A stretch of DNA of 64,000 nt from an uncultured Oscillospiraceae bacterium (GCA_944387015.1 CALXDH010000009.1:1-64000), one strand, 5' to 3'. Shown: positions 1 to 8,354, numbered from the stretch's first letter. The notes: generated by a model not told the origin, from the letters alone. A program made the numbers and translations.

Positions 1-1028
1 TTCCCGCCGAACTCCTTGGCCATCATGGCGGCCATGGTGGTGGTCAGGGGGAAGAGGGACTTGCCCGCCATGTACATCTCTTCGCTGGGGAGCTCCCCGG
101 CCTTCACGTCCACGGGGAAGGTGTTGGAGAGCTTCAATCCGAATTCCAGACCGTGGGCGTCCGCCAGAGCCTGGAGCCGGTGGAACATGGGCACTGCGTC
201 GCAGTACTGCAGGTCCTCCTTGAAGTGGTGGTCGTCGAAGGCAATGTAGTCGTAGCCCATGCCGTCCAGAATGGAACGGGCGGTCTCATAGCCCAGGATG
301 GTGGGATTGCACTTGACGAAGGTGTGCAGGTGCTTCTTCTCAATGAGGTAGCTGGCGATGCGTTCGATCTCGTCCGGCGGGCAGCCGTGGAGGGTGGAGA
401 CCGTCACAGACCCGGAGACGTGGGGCGTGATGGTGTCGATATAATCGCTCTCGCCGGGGAAGAACTCCTTCAGCACGGCGATGCACTCCTGGAAGATGGG
501 CGTCTTGGAGGCGTCCACCATGCCGTCCAGGAAAGAGTTCACCTTGTCTCCCTGAATGCCAGCCAGGTCATAGCCCACGGACATATTGAAGACAAAGCCG
601 TTGGGATCGCCCAGGCCGTACACCTTGGCCATGATCTTCAGGGCACACCAGGCCTTCACGTACTCCTCAAAGGCCTGCTGGACATAGAGCTCCGTGGACC
701 ATTCGCAGTTGTAGCACTCGTCCTCCGCCAGAATGCAGGGGCGGTTGATGCAGGCGGCCAGGTCCGCACCGTCCATCTTCTGGACGGTCTTGAGCTCAAA
801 GAACCGGGCGCCGCCGAAGTAGCTGGCGATGATGTTCTGGGCCAGCTGGGTGTTGGGACCGGCAGCAGGGCCGAAGGGGGTCTCGATGGTCTCGCCGAAG
901 ATAGGCAGCTTCTTCACGCCCGCCTTGTAGGGACGATGAACACCGAAAACGGAGCCCTCACGCTGATACTCGGTGGTAACCCAGGTCATCAATTCCCGGA
1001 AGGGAATGGGGATCATCAGTTCAGACAT
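1..1028 (-). CDS. ygfK: YgfK (SsnB-like) putative selenate reductase subunit, N-terminal part
   Basis: Partial gene: the start is at 1028 on the minus strand and the 3' end lies beyond the window. About 342 codons are visible, roughly the first third of the family's usual length of about 1000 residues. It begins MSELMIPIPFRELM after a GAGGAGG ribosome site. The visible part has the dihydroorotate-dehydrogenase-like character of YgfK, for example FGPAAGPNTQLAQN and VSGSVTVSTLHGCPPDEIE. The FAD/NAD(P) and Fe-S parts expected further on cannot be seen. YgfK genes sit beside ssnA in clusters for purine degradation by selenium-dependent molybdenum hydroxylases, and ssnA is 43 bp upstream here, so the two are probably co-transcribed. 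The assignment rests on recognising the sequence together with this pairing. The true biochemical role of the family is not settled; the selenate reductase name is historical. Confidence 0.85.
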   Translation of the reverse strand, partial: MSELMIPIPFRELMTWVTTEYQREGSVFGVHRPYKAGVKKLPIFGETIETPFGPAAGPNTQLAQNIIASYFGGARFFELKTVQKMDGADLAACINRPCILAEDECYNCEWSTELYVQQAFEEYVKAWCALKIMAKVYGLGDPNGFVFNMSVGYDLAGIQGDKVNSFLDGMVDASKTPIFQECIAVLKEFFPGESDYIDTITPHVSGSVTVSTLHGCPPDEIERIASYLIEKKHLHTFVKCNPTILGYETARSILDGMGYDYIAFDDHHFKEDLQYCDAVPMFHRLQALADAHGLEFGLKLSNTFPVDVKAGELPSEEMYMAGKSLFPLTTTMAAMMAKEFGG

Positions 1029-1071
1029 ACGCTTTTTCCTCCTCAAAATACTCCTTGCGGTTGTGCCTTGT

Positions 1072-2415
1072 TCAATAGGTGCAGTGGTTGAGTTTGCCCC
1101 ACAGACGCTTGCTGCTCTCCAGAATGTGGGCGTTGACGGCCTCCTCGTCGATCTCCGTGAGGACGCGGTCGCGCATCAAGATCTTGCCGTTGATCATGGT
1201 GGTCTGGCACTGGCGGCCGGTCATGCCGAAGAGCATGTGGCCGTCGATGTTGGCGTCGGAGAAGGGGGTGAAGGGCTTGTAGTCCATGACGATCACGTCT
1301 GCCGCGGCGCCGGGGGCCAGCACGCCCAGAGTGGGGAAGCCGGTCCGGGCCGCCATCTTGGCGTTGTTCTTGAAGAGCATGTCCGTCACCTCGCACCAGC
1401 CCACGTTGGGCATGCAGGCGTTGTGGCGCTGGATGGTCAGGGCCACCTTGATGCTCTCCAGCATGTCGTTGGTGTAGGCGTCGGTGCCGAGGCCCACCAG
1501 GATGCCCTTCTTGTAGAGCTGCAGGATGGGGGAGCAGCCCACGGCGTTGCCCATGTTGGACTCAGGATTGTTGACGCACATGGTGTCCGTTGCCTTGATG
1601 ATGTCCATTTCAGCGGTGTTGACGTGGATGCAGTGGCCCAGAATGGTCTTGGGGCCCAGAATGCCGTGGTCCTGGAGGCGCTGCACCGGGCGGCGGCCGT
1701 AGTTCTGAAGAGAGTCGTACACGTCGTTCATGCCCTCAGAGACATGGATGTGGTAGCCCACCCGGCCGTTGTTGGCCGCCACCATCCGGTCAAAGGTCTT
1801 GTCGGAGATGGTGAAGAGGGCGTGGCCGCCGAACATGGCCTTGAGCATGTCAGAGGGATTCTGCTCACAGTAGTCGATGAAGTCCTTATTCTCCTGGACG
1901 GACTGGAGGGACTTTTCCTCGCCGTCCCGGTCGGAGACCTCGTAGCAAAGGCAGGCCCGCATGCCGAACTCCTTGGTGACCTCGGCGATCTTCATGAGGG
2001 AGCCGGGGATCTCGCAAAAGGAGGCGTGATGGTCAAAAATGGTGGTGACGCCCTGCTTGATGGAGTCGATCACCAGGGCCTGGGCGGAAGCCTTGGTGGC
2101 TTCCAGATCCAGATTCCGGTCGATGTACCACCACTGGCCGTCCAGCACCTCGTAGAAGTTGGTGGGATTATAGCCGTTGATGCTCAGGCCCCGGGCCAGA
2201 GCGGAATAGATGTGGGTGTGGGCGTTGATAAGGCCCGGCATGATGACGCCGCCCTTGGCGTCCACAAATTCCGCCTGGGGATATTTGGCCTTCAGATCGG
2301 CGGTGGTGCCGACCTCCACGATCTTGCCGCCGTCGGTGACCACACCGCCGTCGGGATAGTAGCCGGTACCGTTGGGGTCCCGGGTGATCACTTTGCCGTT
2401 TGCCAGTAAGATCAT
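1072..2415 (-). CDS. ssnA: SsnA family putative aminohydrolase
   Basis: This 447-residue cytoplasmic metal-dependent amidohydrolase starts after AAGGAGG. The metal site expected for the family is visible: the HTH pair at His66/His68 (PGLINAHTHIY), His224 in HIHVSEG, His261 in LGHCIHV, and the catalytic-type Asp312 in GLGTDAY. It has full family length. SsnA resembles guanine and chlorohydrolase-type deaminases. Its exact substrate is not firmly established, but its habitual neighbours (YgfK, selenium-dependent hydroxylases, purine transporters) point to purine or related heterocycle breakdown. It is the first gene of the ssnA-ygfK unit. Transcription is preceded by a strong promoter and a structured leader with a terminator just before the ribosome site, so expression is probably controlled by attenuation. 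Confidence 0.9.
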   Translation of the reverse strand: MILLANGKVITRDPNGTGYYPDGGVVTDGGKIVEVGTTADLKAKYPQAEFVDAKGGVIMPGLINAHTHIYSALARGLSINGYNPTNFYEVLDGQWWYIDRNLDLEATKASAQALVIDSIKQGVTTIFDHHASFCEIPGSLMKIAEVTKEFGMRACLCYEVSDRDGEEKSLQSVQENKDFIDYCEQNPSDMLKAMFGGHALFTISDKTFDRMVAANNGRVGYHIHVSEGMNDVYDSLQNYGRRPVQRLQDHGILGPKTILGHCIHVNTAEMDIIKATDTMCVNNPESNMGNAVGCSPILQLYKKGILVGLGTDAYTNDMLESIKVALTIQRHNACMPNVGWCEVTDMLFKNNAKMAARTGFPTLGVLAPGAAADVIVMDYKPFTPFSDANIDGHMLFGMTGRQCQTTMINGKILMRDRVLTEIDEEAVNAHILESSKRLWGKLNHCTY

Positions 2416-2460
2416 ACAAAAAACCTCCTTCGTATTTCCCTCTTGAGAGTGGCTTCAGGA

Positions 2461-2496
2461 AAAAAGAAAAGGCGCTTCAAATCGTCTGGATTTGAA
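2461..2496 (-). terminator. Intrinsic terminator in the ssnA leader
   Basis: A perfect 8-bp stem, TTCAAATC/GATTTGAA with a 5-nt loop, is followed on the minus strand by GCGCC and a T-rich tract (TTTTCTTTTTT). It lies upstream of ssnA and downstream of its promoter, so it would act as an attenuator rather than ending another gene. Confidence 0.7.
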
Positions 2497-2576
2497 ACAC
2501 CTAACATCGACGAATGATAGGTGTCAGCCCGTGCGCGCAGCACTACGTTGCAGCTATCATCCTCACTTATGCTTGT
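2461..2576 (-). promoter_or_regulatory. Structured 5' leader of ssnA, candidate riboswitch or attenuator
   Basis: The RNA between the ssnA promoter and gene can form two competing folds. In one, GATGATAG (2554-2561) pairs with CTATCATT (2513-2520), enclosing two small hairpins. In the other, ACACCTA/TAGGTGT (2497-2503 with 2518-2524) forms a hairpin that uses up the same 2513-2520 strand. This is followed at once by an intrinsic terminator. Mutually exclusive pairing ahead of a terminator is the layout of a riboswitch. I could not match it to the purine, TPP, THF or SAM consensus patterns I remember. Confidence 0.55.
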
Positions 2577-2605
2577 ATTGTACCGGATGCTCTGCTAAAA
2601 TGCAA
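2577..2605 (-). promoter_or_regulatory. Promoter of ssnA-ygfK
   Basis: Minus strand -35 TTGCAT and -10 TACAAT with a 17-bp spacer. This would start transcription about 155 bp before the ssnA start codon and place the structured leader in the mRNA. Confidence 0.75.
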
Positions 2606-2611
2606 GAAGGG

Positions 2612-2632
2612 AGGCTGAAAAATTTTCAGCCT
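2612..2632. repeat. Palindrome between ssnA promoter and lipoprotein gene
   Basis: AGGCTGAAA and TTCAGCCT form a near-perfect palindrome lying just upstream of the ssnA -35 box and between two divergent genes. On the plus strand it is followed by a weak T-tract. It may be an operator for the divergent region or a simple hairpin; nothing decides between these. Confidence 0.4.
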
Positions 2633-2708
2633 TGTTTTGTACATAATGCCAGAAACCTGGGAACATTTCCTGGGAATTCCCGTCAAAACGGGCAGGAGGT
2701 GGAAAGAA

Positions 2709-4013
2709 ATGAGAAAAATCTGGCTGATTTTAGCAGCGTGTCTGCTATTGAGCGGCTGTGGAGAAGACAAGGGAGCACCACAGCCTGAAGCGGCCGAAGA
2801 GGAGTCTGCTGAGGTTCCGGCGGGGCTGACCATGGAGCTGGAACACCAAGTTTACGACCCGTCTTTGACATCCTATACCTATCTAATTGAAAACGGCACG
2901 GAGCAGAGCGTGGACTTTGGGGAGGCATATACCCTTCAGCGGCAGACCGCCGACGGCTGGGAGGACCTGACGATACGGGAAAATGCCGGCTGGGAAGCCA
3001 TCGGCTATACCCTGGGACCGGGGGACACCATGGCGCTGACCTGTGGTTTTTCCCTGTTTGAAGAGACGCCGGAAGCGGGGGAGTACCGCTTGGTGAAAGA
3101 GGTGGGCGGATCCACGCTGTACGCGGAGTTTTCCCTGGGGGAGAGTCCCTACACGGCGGAGACGCCCTATGGCTACGCGCCGCTGGAGGAACTGCCGGAG
3201 GAGTACGGGATCCAGGACCTCGATTCAGATGCCCCTCAGGTGGATGGGGACGCAGGTGTGATTTTCACCAGCGGGGCGACTTTGAGCGCGGAACTGATCC
3301 CGGCCTTTTTGGAGAAGGTGGCAATGGATGTGCCCTGTCAGCTGCGGACGGTCCAGGCCTACGGAGAGAGCCGGCCCATGGTCATCGACGTGATCTATGA
3401 GGATGGGACGTTCCTCTGGAAAATGCGGGACGCGGGAGAGATCACCCAGCGTCGCTTCTCCTATATCGTCACCGACGGGACGGACCTCTATCTCTCCAAC
3501 GGCGCCGACTGGGACGCCGGAGAGCGGTACGGAGACAAGCGGGTGTTTCTGGTGCCGCCCATGGCCGGGGAGGAGTGGGTATCTGATGTGGAGTCCATGG
3601 AGGCGGACCGCCTGGCGGAAAACACGGCCCGGTACAGCCTCTGGTCCGACGACGGGGTCTGGAACGTGCGTTTGACGGAGGAGCCCACGGTTTTCTCCGT
3701 CAGTTGGAAGAAGGAGGGAGAAGGCGCCTGGGGCAAGCGATTCGACCTTCAGGACTGGGACGGTCTAGAGACCGCCATCACCGGGATCCAGTGGCAGGCA
3801 GACGGCATGCTGCTTCTGACATGTGAGACGGCAGACGGTGGAGCCAGCAAGGTGCTCTTTGACGCGGAGACGGGGAGCCTGCAGACCCTGTCCAGCGGAA
3901 CACCCAGACAGGAGACCGAGCTGCAGAGAAACGGCGGAGGATACAGCTCCGCCGTTTCTTTGAACCAGTTTAAAAATAAAATTGACAAAAAGGTATCCTT
4001 TCTGATATGCTGA
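2709..4013 (+). CDS. Secreted lipoprotein with bacterial Ig-like domain
   Basis: The start at 2709 follows AGGAGG at 7-bp spacing. The product opens MRKIWLILAACLLLSGCGED: a short basic, hydrophobic signal ending in lipobox LSGC, so it should be lipid-anchored at Cys16 on the outer face of the membrane. Residues of about 35-130 (starting TMELEHQVYDP) resemble the Big_14-type Ig-like domain of clostridial lipoproteins. The remainder, up to about residue 400, matches nothing I recognise and is rich in W, Y and acidic residues. The last ~28 codons are suspect: the frame passes through a 13-bp terminator stem (3927-3959) and then through the -35 and -10 boxes of the next gene before reaching TGA. 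The original stop was therefore probably earlier. Function unknown. Confidence 0.75.
   Translation: MRKIWLILAACLLLSGCGEDKGAPQPEAAEEESAEVPAGLTMELEHQVYDPSLTSYTYLIENGTEQSVDFGEAYTLQRQTADGWEDLTIRENAGWEAIGYTLGPGDTMALTCGFSLFEETPEAGEYRLVKEVGGSTLYAEFSLGESPYTAETPYGYAPLEELPEEYGIQDLDSDAPQVDGDAGVIFTSGATLSAELIPAFLEKVAMDVPCQLRTVQAYGESRPMVIDVIYEDGTFLWKMRDAGEITQRRFSYIVTDGTDLYLSNGADWDAGERYGDKRVFLVPPMAGEEWVSDVESMEADRLAENTARYSLWSDDGVWNVRLTEEPTVFSVSWKKEGEGAWGKRFDLQDWDGLETAITGIQWQADGMLLLTCETADGGASKVLFDAETGSLQTLSSGTPRQETELQRNGGGYSSAVSLNQFKNKIDKKVSFLIC
3927..3962 (+). terminator. Terminator hairpin inside the lipoprotein reading frame
   Basis: A perfect 13-bp stem AGAAACGGCGGAG/CTCCGCCGTTTCT with a 7-nt loop, followed by TTG. 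The short T-tract is part of the stem's own 3' arm. It lies within the annotated frame of the upstream lipoprotein. Confidence 0.6.
3982..4011 (+). promoter_or_regulatory. Promoter of the alanine symporter gene
   Basis: -35 TTGACA at 3982 and -10 TATGCT at 4006 with an 18-bp spacer, 40 bp before the symporter start. It overlaps the last codons of the upstream lipoprotein frame. Confidence 0.7.
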
Positions 4014-4051
4014 AAAAACTGTAAAAAAACAAAAGAGAAAGGAATTGTTTC

Positions 4052-5458
4052 ATGCTGGGAGACTTGATCGGCACCCTGAGCAACTACCTTTATACCTACA
4101 TTCTGGTGATCCTGCTGATCGCGGCGGGATTGTACTTCACCATCCGGACGCGTTTTGTGCAGTTCCGTATGGTGCGGGAGTCTATCCGTGTGGTGGGTGA
4201 GCGTCCGGAACAGGAGGGGGCGGTTTCCTCCTTCCAGGCGCTGATGGTGTCCACGGCGTCCCGGGTGGGAACCGGCAATATCGTGGGGATCTCCACCGCC
4301 GTGTGCCTGGGCGGCTATGGCGCGGTGTTTTGGATGTGGCTGATCGCCATCATCGGCGGTGCCTCTGCTTTTATTGAATCCACCCTGGCCCAGATCTACA
4401 AACGCCGCAACCCTGAGACGGGCGAGAGCTACGGCGGCCCCTCCTATTACATCGAGGCGGCGCTGCACAGCCGCCCTCTGGCGGTGCTGTTTGCCATCAC
4501 GCTGATTTTGACCTATGCCGGCGGATTCAATATGGTGGCGTCCTACAATCTCCAGTCCACCTTCTCCGGGTATTCCTTTTATGATCCTGCCTCCACCCCC
4601 TGGGTCATCGGCGCGATCCTGGCGGTTCTGGTGGGGTACTGTCTCATGGGCGGCGGCAAGCGGATCATGAAGGTGACGTCCACCCTGGTGCCGTTCATGG
4701 GCGGCATGTATGTGCTGGTGGCGCTGATCGTGGTGGTGCTGCATATCCAGCTGCTGCCCCAGGTGCTGGGCCGCATCTTCTCCGAGGCTTTTGATTTCCA
4801 GGCGATCTTTGCAGGCTTTACCGGCTCGGCCATGATGTACGGCATCAAGCGGGGCCTGTTCTCCAACGAGGCGGGCGTGGGTTCTGCGCCCAATGCGGCG
4901 GCGTCCGCCCATGTGAGCCATCCGGCCAAGCAGGGCCTGGTGCAGATGCTCTCCGTATTCATCGACACACTGCTGATCTGCTCCGCTACGGCGTTCATGC
5001 TGTTGTGCTCCGGCGTGGAGCCCACCAAGGGCCTGGAGGGTGCTCCCTATGTGCAGGCGGCGCTGCAGAATGTGTTCGGCGCCGCGGGCCCGGTGTTTAT
5101 CACGGTGGCCATGGTGCTCTTCGCCTTCACCACGCTGATCGGCAACCTCTATTACGTGGACAACGCCCTCAACTATATCGTTGGCCGTGTGCCTTCCCGG
5201 GAGTTCATGGTGCTTTTCCGCATCAACGCCATGATCGTCATTTTCATCGGCGCCGGCCAGAGCATTGATCTGGTGTGGAACCTGGCGGATGTACTGATGG
5301 GGCTGATGGCCCTCATCAACTTGCCGGTGATCCTGATCCTGGCCCGTCCGGCGCTGGATGCCATGAAGGACTATTCCGCCCAGCGCAAAGCGGGGAAGAA
5401 TCCCGTGTTCAAGGCCAAAGACATCGGCCTGGAGGGAAAAACCGAATACTGGCAGTGA
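4052..5458 (+). CDS. Alanine/glycine:cation symporter (AGCS family)
   Basis: This 468-residue integral membrane protein has about ten hydrophobic helices and the length usual for AGCS (DagA/AlsT) transporters. Family signatures visible are the N-terminal helix followed by IRTRFVQFR, the segment VSTASRVGTGNIVGIS near residue 70 and KRGLFSNEAGVGSAPNAAA around residue 270. These transporters import alanine or glycine with Na+ or H+. In this genome sodium is a reasonable guess, because the V-ATPase c-subunit in the window has Na+-site residues. The gene has its own promoter and a strong terminator, so it is a single-gene unit. Confidence 0.92.
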   Translation: MLGDLIGTLSNYLYTYILVILLIAAGLYFTIRTRFVQFRMVRESIRVVGERPEQEGAVSSFQALMVSTASRVGTGNIVGISTAVCLGGYGAVFWMWLIAIIGGASAFIESTLAQIYKRRNPETGESYGGPSYYIEAALHSRPLAVLFAITLILTYAGGFNMVASYNLQSTFSGYSFYDPASTPWVIGAILAVLVGYCLMGGGKRIMKVTSTLVPFMGGMYVLVALIVVVLHIQLLPQVLGRIFSEAFDFQAIFAGFTGSAMMYGIKRGLFSNEAGVGSAPNAAASAHVSHPAKQGLVQMLSVFIDTLLICSATAFMLLCSGVEPTKGLEGAPYVQAALQNVFGAAGPVFITVAMVLFAFTTLIGNLYYVDNALNYIVGRVPSREFMVLFRINAMIVIFIGAGQSIDLVWNLADVLMGLMALINLPVILILARPALDAMKDYSAQRKAGKNPVFKAKDIGLEGKTEYWQ

Positions 5459-5460
5459 CA

Positions 5461-5490
5461 AAAGAGGACGCGTATGCGTCCTCTTTTTTT
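5461..5490 (+). terminator. Terminator of the alanine symporter gene
   Basis: An 11-bp stem AAAGAGGACGC/GCGTCCTCTTT with a GTAT loop followed by a T-run, 2 bp after the stop codon. Confidence 0.9.
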
Positions 5491-5535
5491 GTGAAAATTT
5501 TCAGGGCATGTTCGCAGTAAATTTACAAAAACTAC

Positions 5536-5562
5536 TTGAAACGCGAATTGAAACTGTATAAT
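5536..5562 (+). promoter_or_regulatory. Promoter of the hemolysin III-like gene
   Basis: A consensus -10 TATAAT at 5557. The best -35 is TTGAAA at 5536 with a short 15-bp spacer, so the -35 assignment is weaker than the -10. Confidence 0.5.
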
Positions 5563-5623
5563 ATAGTTTTCAAAATTAAATTTAACGCTGGACCGGGAAA
5601 CCGGAGAACCGAGGAGATGCGAT

Positions 5624-6328
5624 ATGCGAGCAGCGTCCATTGCAAATCAAGAGTGTCTGAACAGACTCCGTTCCGTGCGGAAGGCCCGTTTCCGGGCCAT
5701 GAACGAGCCGCCGCATCTGACGCTGGCGGAGGAGATCTTCAACGCCGTGAGCCACGGTGCGGGAGCCTTGGTAGCGGTGGCCGGGATGGTGCTGCTGCTG
5801 GTGCAGTCGGACACGGGGATGAAGATCCTGGCCTCCTGTGTATACGGCATCAGCATGATCTTCATGATGACCATGAGTAGCGTTTACCACGCTATGCGCT
5901 CTGGGTCCACGGCCAAGCGGGTGTGCCGTCGGTTTGACTATGTGTCCATTTATCTGCTGATCGGCGGTACGTTTGCTCCGGTGCTTCTGGTGTATCTGGG
6001 CGGGACGCTGGGCGTCACGCTGTTTTGCGTGCAGTGGGGCGTGATTTTGCTGGGTGTGACGGCGGTGGCCGTGCTGGGGCCTGGCCGCTGGCGGCCGCTG
6101 CACTACACGCTCTACTTCCTTATCGGCTGGAGCGGGCTGATGTTTATCCCAGATTTCTGGCAGAACAACCGCCCGCTGCTGTGGTTCATCCTTCTGGGCG
6201 GCATTGCTTATACCCTGGGGATGATCCCCTTTGCCCGGAGCAAAAAATACGATCACTGCGTGTGGCATCTCTTCGTACTGGCGGGAGCCGCATTGCAGTG
6301 GCTGGGCATTTACCTCTGCATCTATTGA
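5624..6328 (+). CDS. Hemolysin III / PAQR family membrane protein
   Basis: This 234-residue protein has seven hydrophobic helices after a ~30-residue basic N-terminus. Hallmarks of the HlyIII/PAQR family are present: EEIFNAVSHGAG at the first helix, SSVYHAM after helix 2, and the C-terminal HCVWHLFVLAGA with the two histidines that bind zinc in PAQR receptors. A GAGGAG site precedes the ATG. Bacterial members are named after a Bacillus cereus hemolysin, but most have no shown toxin activity. A role in membrane-lipid homeostasis, perhaps ceramidase-like hydrolysis, is more likely. It is monocistronic and shares a bidirectional terminator with upp. Confidence 0.9.
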   Translation: MRAASIANQECLNRLRSVRKARFRAMNEPPHLTLAEEIFNAVSHGAGALVAVAGMVLLLVQSDTGMKILASCVYGISMIFMMTMSSVYHAMRSGSTAKRVCRRFDYVSIYLLIGGTFAPVLLVYLGGTLGVTLFCVQWGVILLGVTAVAVLGPGRWRPLHYTLYFLIGWSGLMFIPDFWQNNRPLLWFILLGGIAYTLGMIPFARSKKYDHCVWHLFVLAGAALQWLGIYLCIY

Positions 6329-6333
6329 AAAAC

Positions 6334-6375
6334 AAAAGAAGCTGCCGCGGGAAGTTCCCACGGCAGCTTCTTTTT
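6334..6375. terminator. Bidirectional terminator between hemolysin III-like gene and upp
   Basis: A 14-bp stem AAAAGAAGCTGCCG/CGGCAGCTTCTTTT. It has a T-run on the plus strand and the equivalent on the minus strand, so it can serve both convergent genes. Confidence 0.85.
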
Positions 6376-6389
6376 GCGTATAGAGGAGA

Positions 6390-7022
6390 TCACTTGGTGC
6401 CGAAGATCCGGTCGCCGGCGTCACCCAGACCCGGCACGATGTAGCCGTGCTCGTTGAGCCGCTCGTCCACGGCGCCGCAGTAGATGTCCACATCGGGATG
6501 GGTCTCCTGGATGTGCTGGATGCCCTCCGGTGCGGCCAGCAGCACCATCAGCTTGATGTTCCGGCAGCCCCGCTTTTTCATCTCGGCGATGGCGGCCTCG
6601 GCGCTGCCGCCGGTGGCCAGCATGGGGTCTACGATCATGATGTCCCGCTCAGAGATGTCCTTGGGCATTTTGCAGAAGTACACATGGGGCTCCAGCGTCT
6701 CCTCGTCCCGGTACATGCCGATGTGGCCGACCCGGGCGGAAGGGACCATCCGCAGCACACCGTCCACCAGACCCAGACCGGCCCGGAGAATGGGTACCAC
6801 GGCAAACTTCTTGCCCTTGAGGGTGGGAGCCACGGTCTTGCAGATGGGGGTCTCCACTTCCTTGGTGGTCAGGGGCAGATCCCGGGTGGCCTCGTAAGTG
6901 ATGAGCATTCCAATTTCGGAGACCAGTTCCCGGAAGTCCTTGACGCTGGTGTTTTTGTCCCGCAGGATGGTCAGCTTGTGTGCCACCAGGGGGTGGTCCA
7001 TGATGTGTACTTTACCGTTCAT
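6390..7022 (-). CDS. upp: Uracil phosphoribosyltransferase
   Basis: Converts uracil and PRPP to UMP in pyrimidine salvage. The 210-residue length matches the family. Visible motifs are the [11 protein letters not shown] segment (residues ~78-88), the PRPP loop [13 protein letters not shown] (129-140) and the uracil-binding C-terminus [14 protein letters not shown]. The start follows AGGAG. It is convergent with the hemolysin III-like gene. Upstream is the tsaE-tsaB pair on the same strand, 53 bp away, so some read-through from that unit is possible. Confidence 0.97.
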   Translation of the reverse strand: MNGKVHIMDHPLVAHKLTILRDKNTSVKDFRELVSEIGMLITYEATRDLPLTTKEVETPICKTVAPTLKGKKFAVVPILRAGLGLVDGVLRMVPSARVGHIGMYRDEETLEPHVYFCKMPKDISERDIMIVDPMLATGGSAEAAIAEMKKRGCRNIKLMVLLAAPEGIQHIQETHPDVDIYCGAVDERLNEHGYIVPGLGDAGDRIFGTK

Positions 7023-7075
7023 AAGAAAGCTCCTTTATCTATATTTTCAAGTGATGCTATCGCTGGATTCTTCGC

Positions 7076-7774
7076 TTAATTCTGGCGCTCCGCCAGCTTT
7101 TTGGCCTGGACCGGCCTGAGATATACCGGCTGCAGGTCCTGCGCGGAGCCAAGACGGCCTTCCCGGACAGCCTGCTCCGCGGCAAAGCCCACGGAGGCGG
7201 CATTTTGCAAAAGCAGGTGGGCCGGTGCCAGACGGCAGGCGATCCCTGCCTCTTCTAAAAAGTCACGGCACAGCCGGGCGCCGTCGCCTACCACCAGCTT
7301 GGGACGGGAGTCCTCCCGCAGTTCATCGGCAAGCTCTGCAAGGGCGATGGCCCGGTCTGGTGTCAGCCGGGTCAGATGTCCTTCCGCATCTGCCTCAAAG
7401 AGGGCGTTGTAGATTTGCTGACGGCGGGCATCCATGGCGCAGATCACCAGCCCCGGCACATGGGCCACGTTCCGGGCCATGGCCTCTAAGGTGGAAACGC
7501 CTACAGCGGGCTTGTCCGCCGCAAAAGCCAGTCCCTTGGCGGCGGCCACGCCGATGCGGATACCGGTGAAGGACCCGGGGCCCGCCGCCACCGCCACGGC
7601 GTCCATGTCCGCCATGGTCAGCTCCGTATTTTTCAAAATGCCCTCCACGATGGGCATCAGGGTGCGGCTGTGGGTCAGACCTGTGTCCTGATAGCCGCAG
7701 GCCAGCAGCCGTCCATCCTCCACCACGGCGGCGGATACCGCCCGGGCGGAGGTCTCCAGCGCCAGAATCTTCAT
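7076..7774 (-). CDS. tsaB: tRNA t6A biosynthesis protein TsaB
   Basis: TsaB (232 residues) is a non-catalytic ASKHA-fold partner of TsaD, needed for threonylcarbamoylation of A37 in ANN-decoding tRNAs. The sequence opens MKILALETSARAVSAAV and carries GPGSFTGIRIG at residues 65-75, the typical TsaB signature. The start at 7774 is chosen because its ATGA overlaps the tsaE stop by 4 bp, giving translational coupling. The open frame extends further upstream, but that part is antisense-like and has no family similarity. tsaD is not in this window, while the TsaC activity is encoded in a fusion at 17.9 kb. Confidence 0.95.
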   Translation of the reverse strand: MKILALETSARAVSAAVVEDGRLLACGYQDTGLTHSRTLMPIVEGILKNTELTMADMDAVAVAAGPGSFTGIRIGVAAAKGLAFAADKPAVGVSTLEAMARNVAHVPGLVICAMDARRQQIYNALFEADAEGHLTRLTPDRAIALAELADELREDSRPKLVVGDGARLCRDFLEEAGIACRLAPAHLLLQNAASVGFAAEQAVREGRLGSAQDLQPVYLRPVQAKKLAERQN

Positions 7775-8214
7775 GGCAGCTCCACTCCTTTGATCGTAAT
7801 GATCCGCCAGGACTCCTGGTCCGGGTGGCGGGCCAGGGAGACGGTGACGGTGTCCTCCGGCAGGGCATCTGCCACCTGCTCGCTCCACTCCACGGCACAA
7901 ACGCCGCCCCGGTCCAGATAGTCCTCCCAGCCGATGTCGAACAGGGCATCCGAGTCGGGGAGACGGTACATGTCGAAATGGAACAAGGGGAGGCGTCCCC
8001 CCAGATATTCGTTGACGATGGTAAAGGTGGGGCTGGTGACCCGATCGGTGCACCCGAGGCCTTTGGCGAGTCCCCGGGTAAAGGCGGTCTTGCCCATGCC
8101 CAGGCCGCCCTGGTAGGCCACCACTGTGCCGGCCGTCAGCACACCTGCCAGCCGGGCGCCCAGAGCCTCCGTTTCCGCCTCATTGTGAGAGAGGTATTCC
8201 AAGTGTTCCGCCAT
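7771..8214 (-). CDS. tsaE: tRNA t6A biosynthesis ATPase TsaE
   Basis: The 147-residue P-loop ATPase of the TsaB-TsaD-TsaE complex that makes t6A at tRNA position 37. Walker A GGLGMGKT is at residues 36-43. It is followed by VTSPTFTIVNEY, typical of YjeE/TsaE, and DMYRLPD. It overlaps tsaB by 4 bp and has its own promoter, arranged back to back with that of the RodA/FtsW gene. Confidence 0.96.
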   Translation of the reverse strand: MAEHLEYLSHNEAETEALGARLAGVLTAGTVVAYQGGLGMGKTAFTRGLAKGLGCTDRVTSPTFTIVNEYLGGRLPLFHFDMYRLPDSDALFDIGWEDYLDRGGVCAVEWSEQVADALPEDTVTVSLARHPDQESWRIITIKGVELP

Positions 8215-8238
8215 CCTTTCTCCGTTTCAAATCAATTT

Positions 8239-8267
8239 AATATACCATAGTTTGAACCGTTTGTAAA
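8239..8267 (-). promoter_or_regulatory. Promoter of tsaE-tsaB
   Basis: Minus strand -35 TTTACA and -10 TATATT with a 17-bp spacer, 25 bp before the tsaE start. Confidence 0.75.
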
Positions 8268-8282
8268 AACAAAATTGCGCCG

Positions 8283-8311
8283 TTTACACCTCCGGTGGTT
8301 TGTGGTATAAT
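8283..8311 (+). promoter_or_regulatory. Promoter of the RodA/FtsW gene
   Basis: -35 TTTACA and consensus -10 TATAAT with a 17-bp spacer. Its -35 box lies 16 bp from that of the divergent tsaE promoter, so the two may compete. Confidence 0.8.
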
Positions 8312-8354
8312 GCATTGACTTTAATCAACCCTTTGGGAAACGGAGAAACACCCC

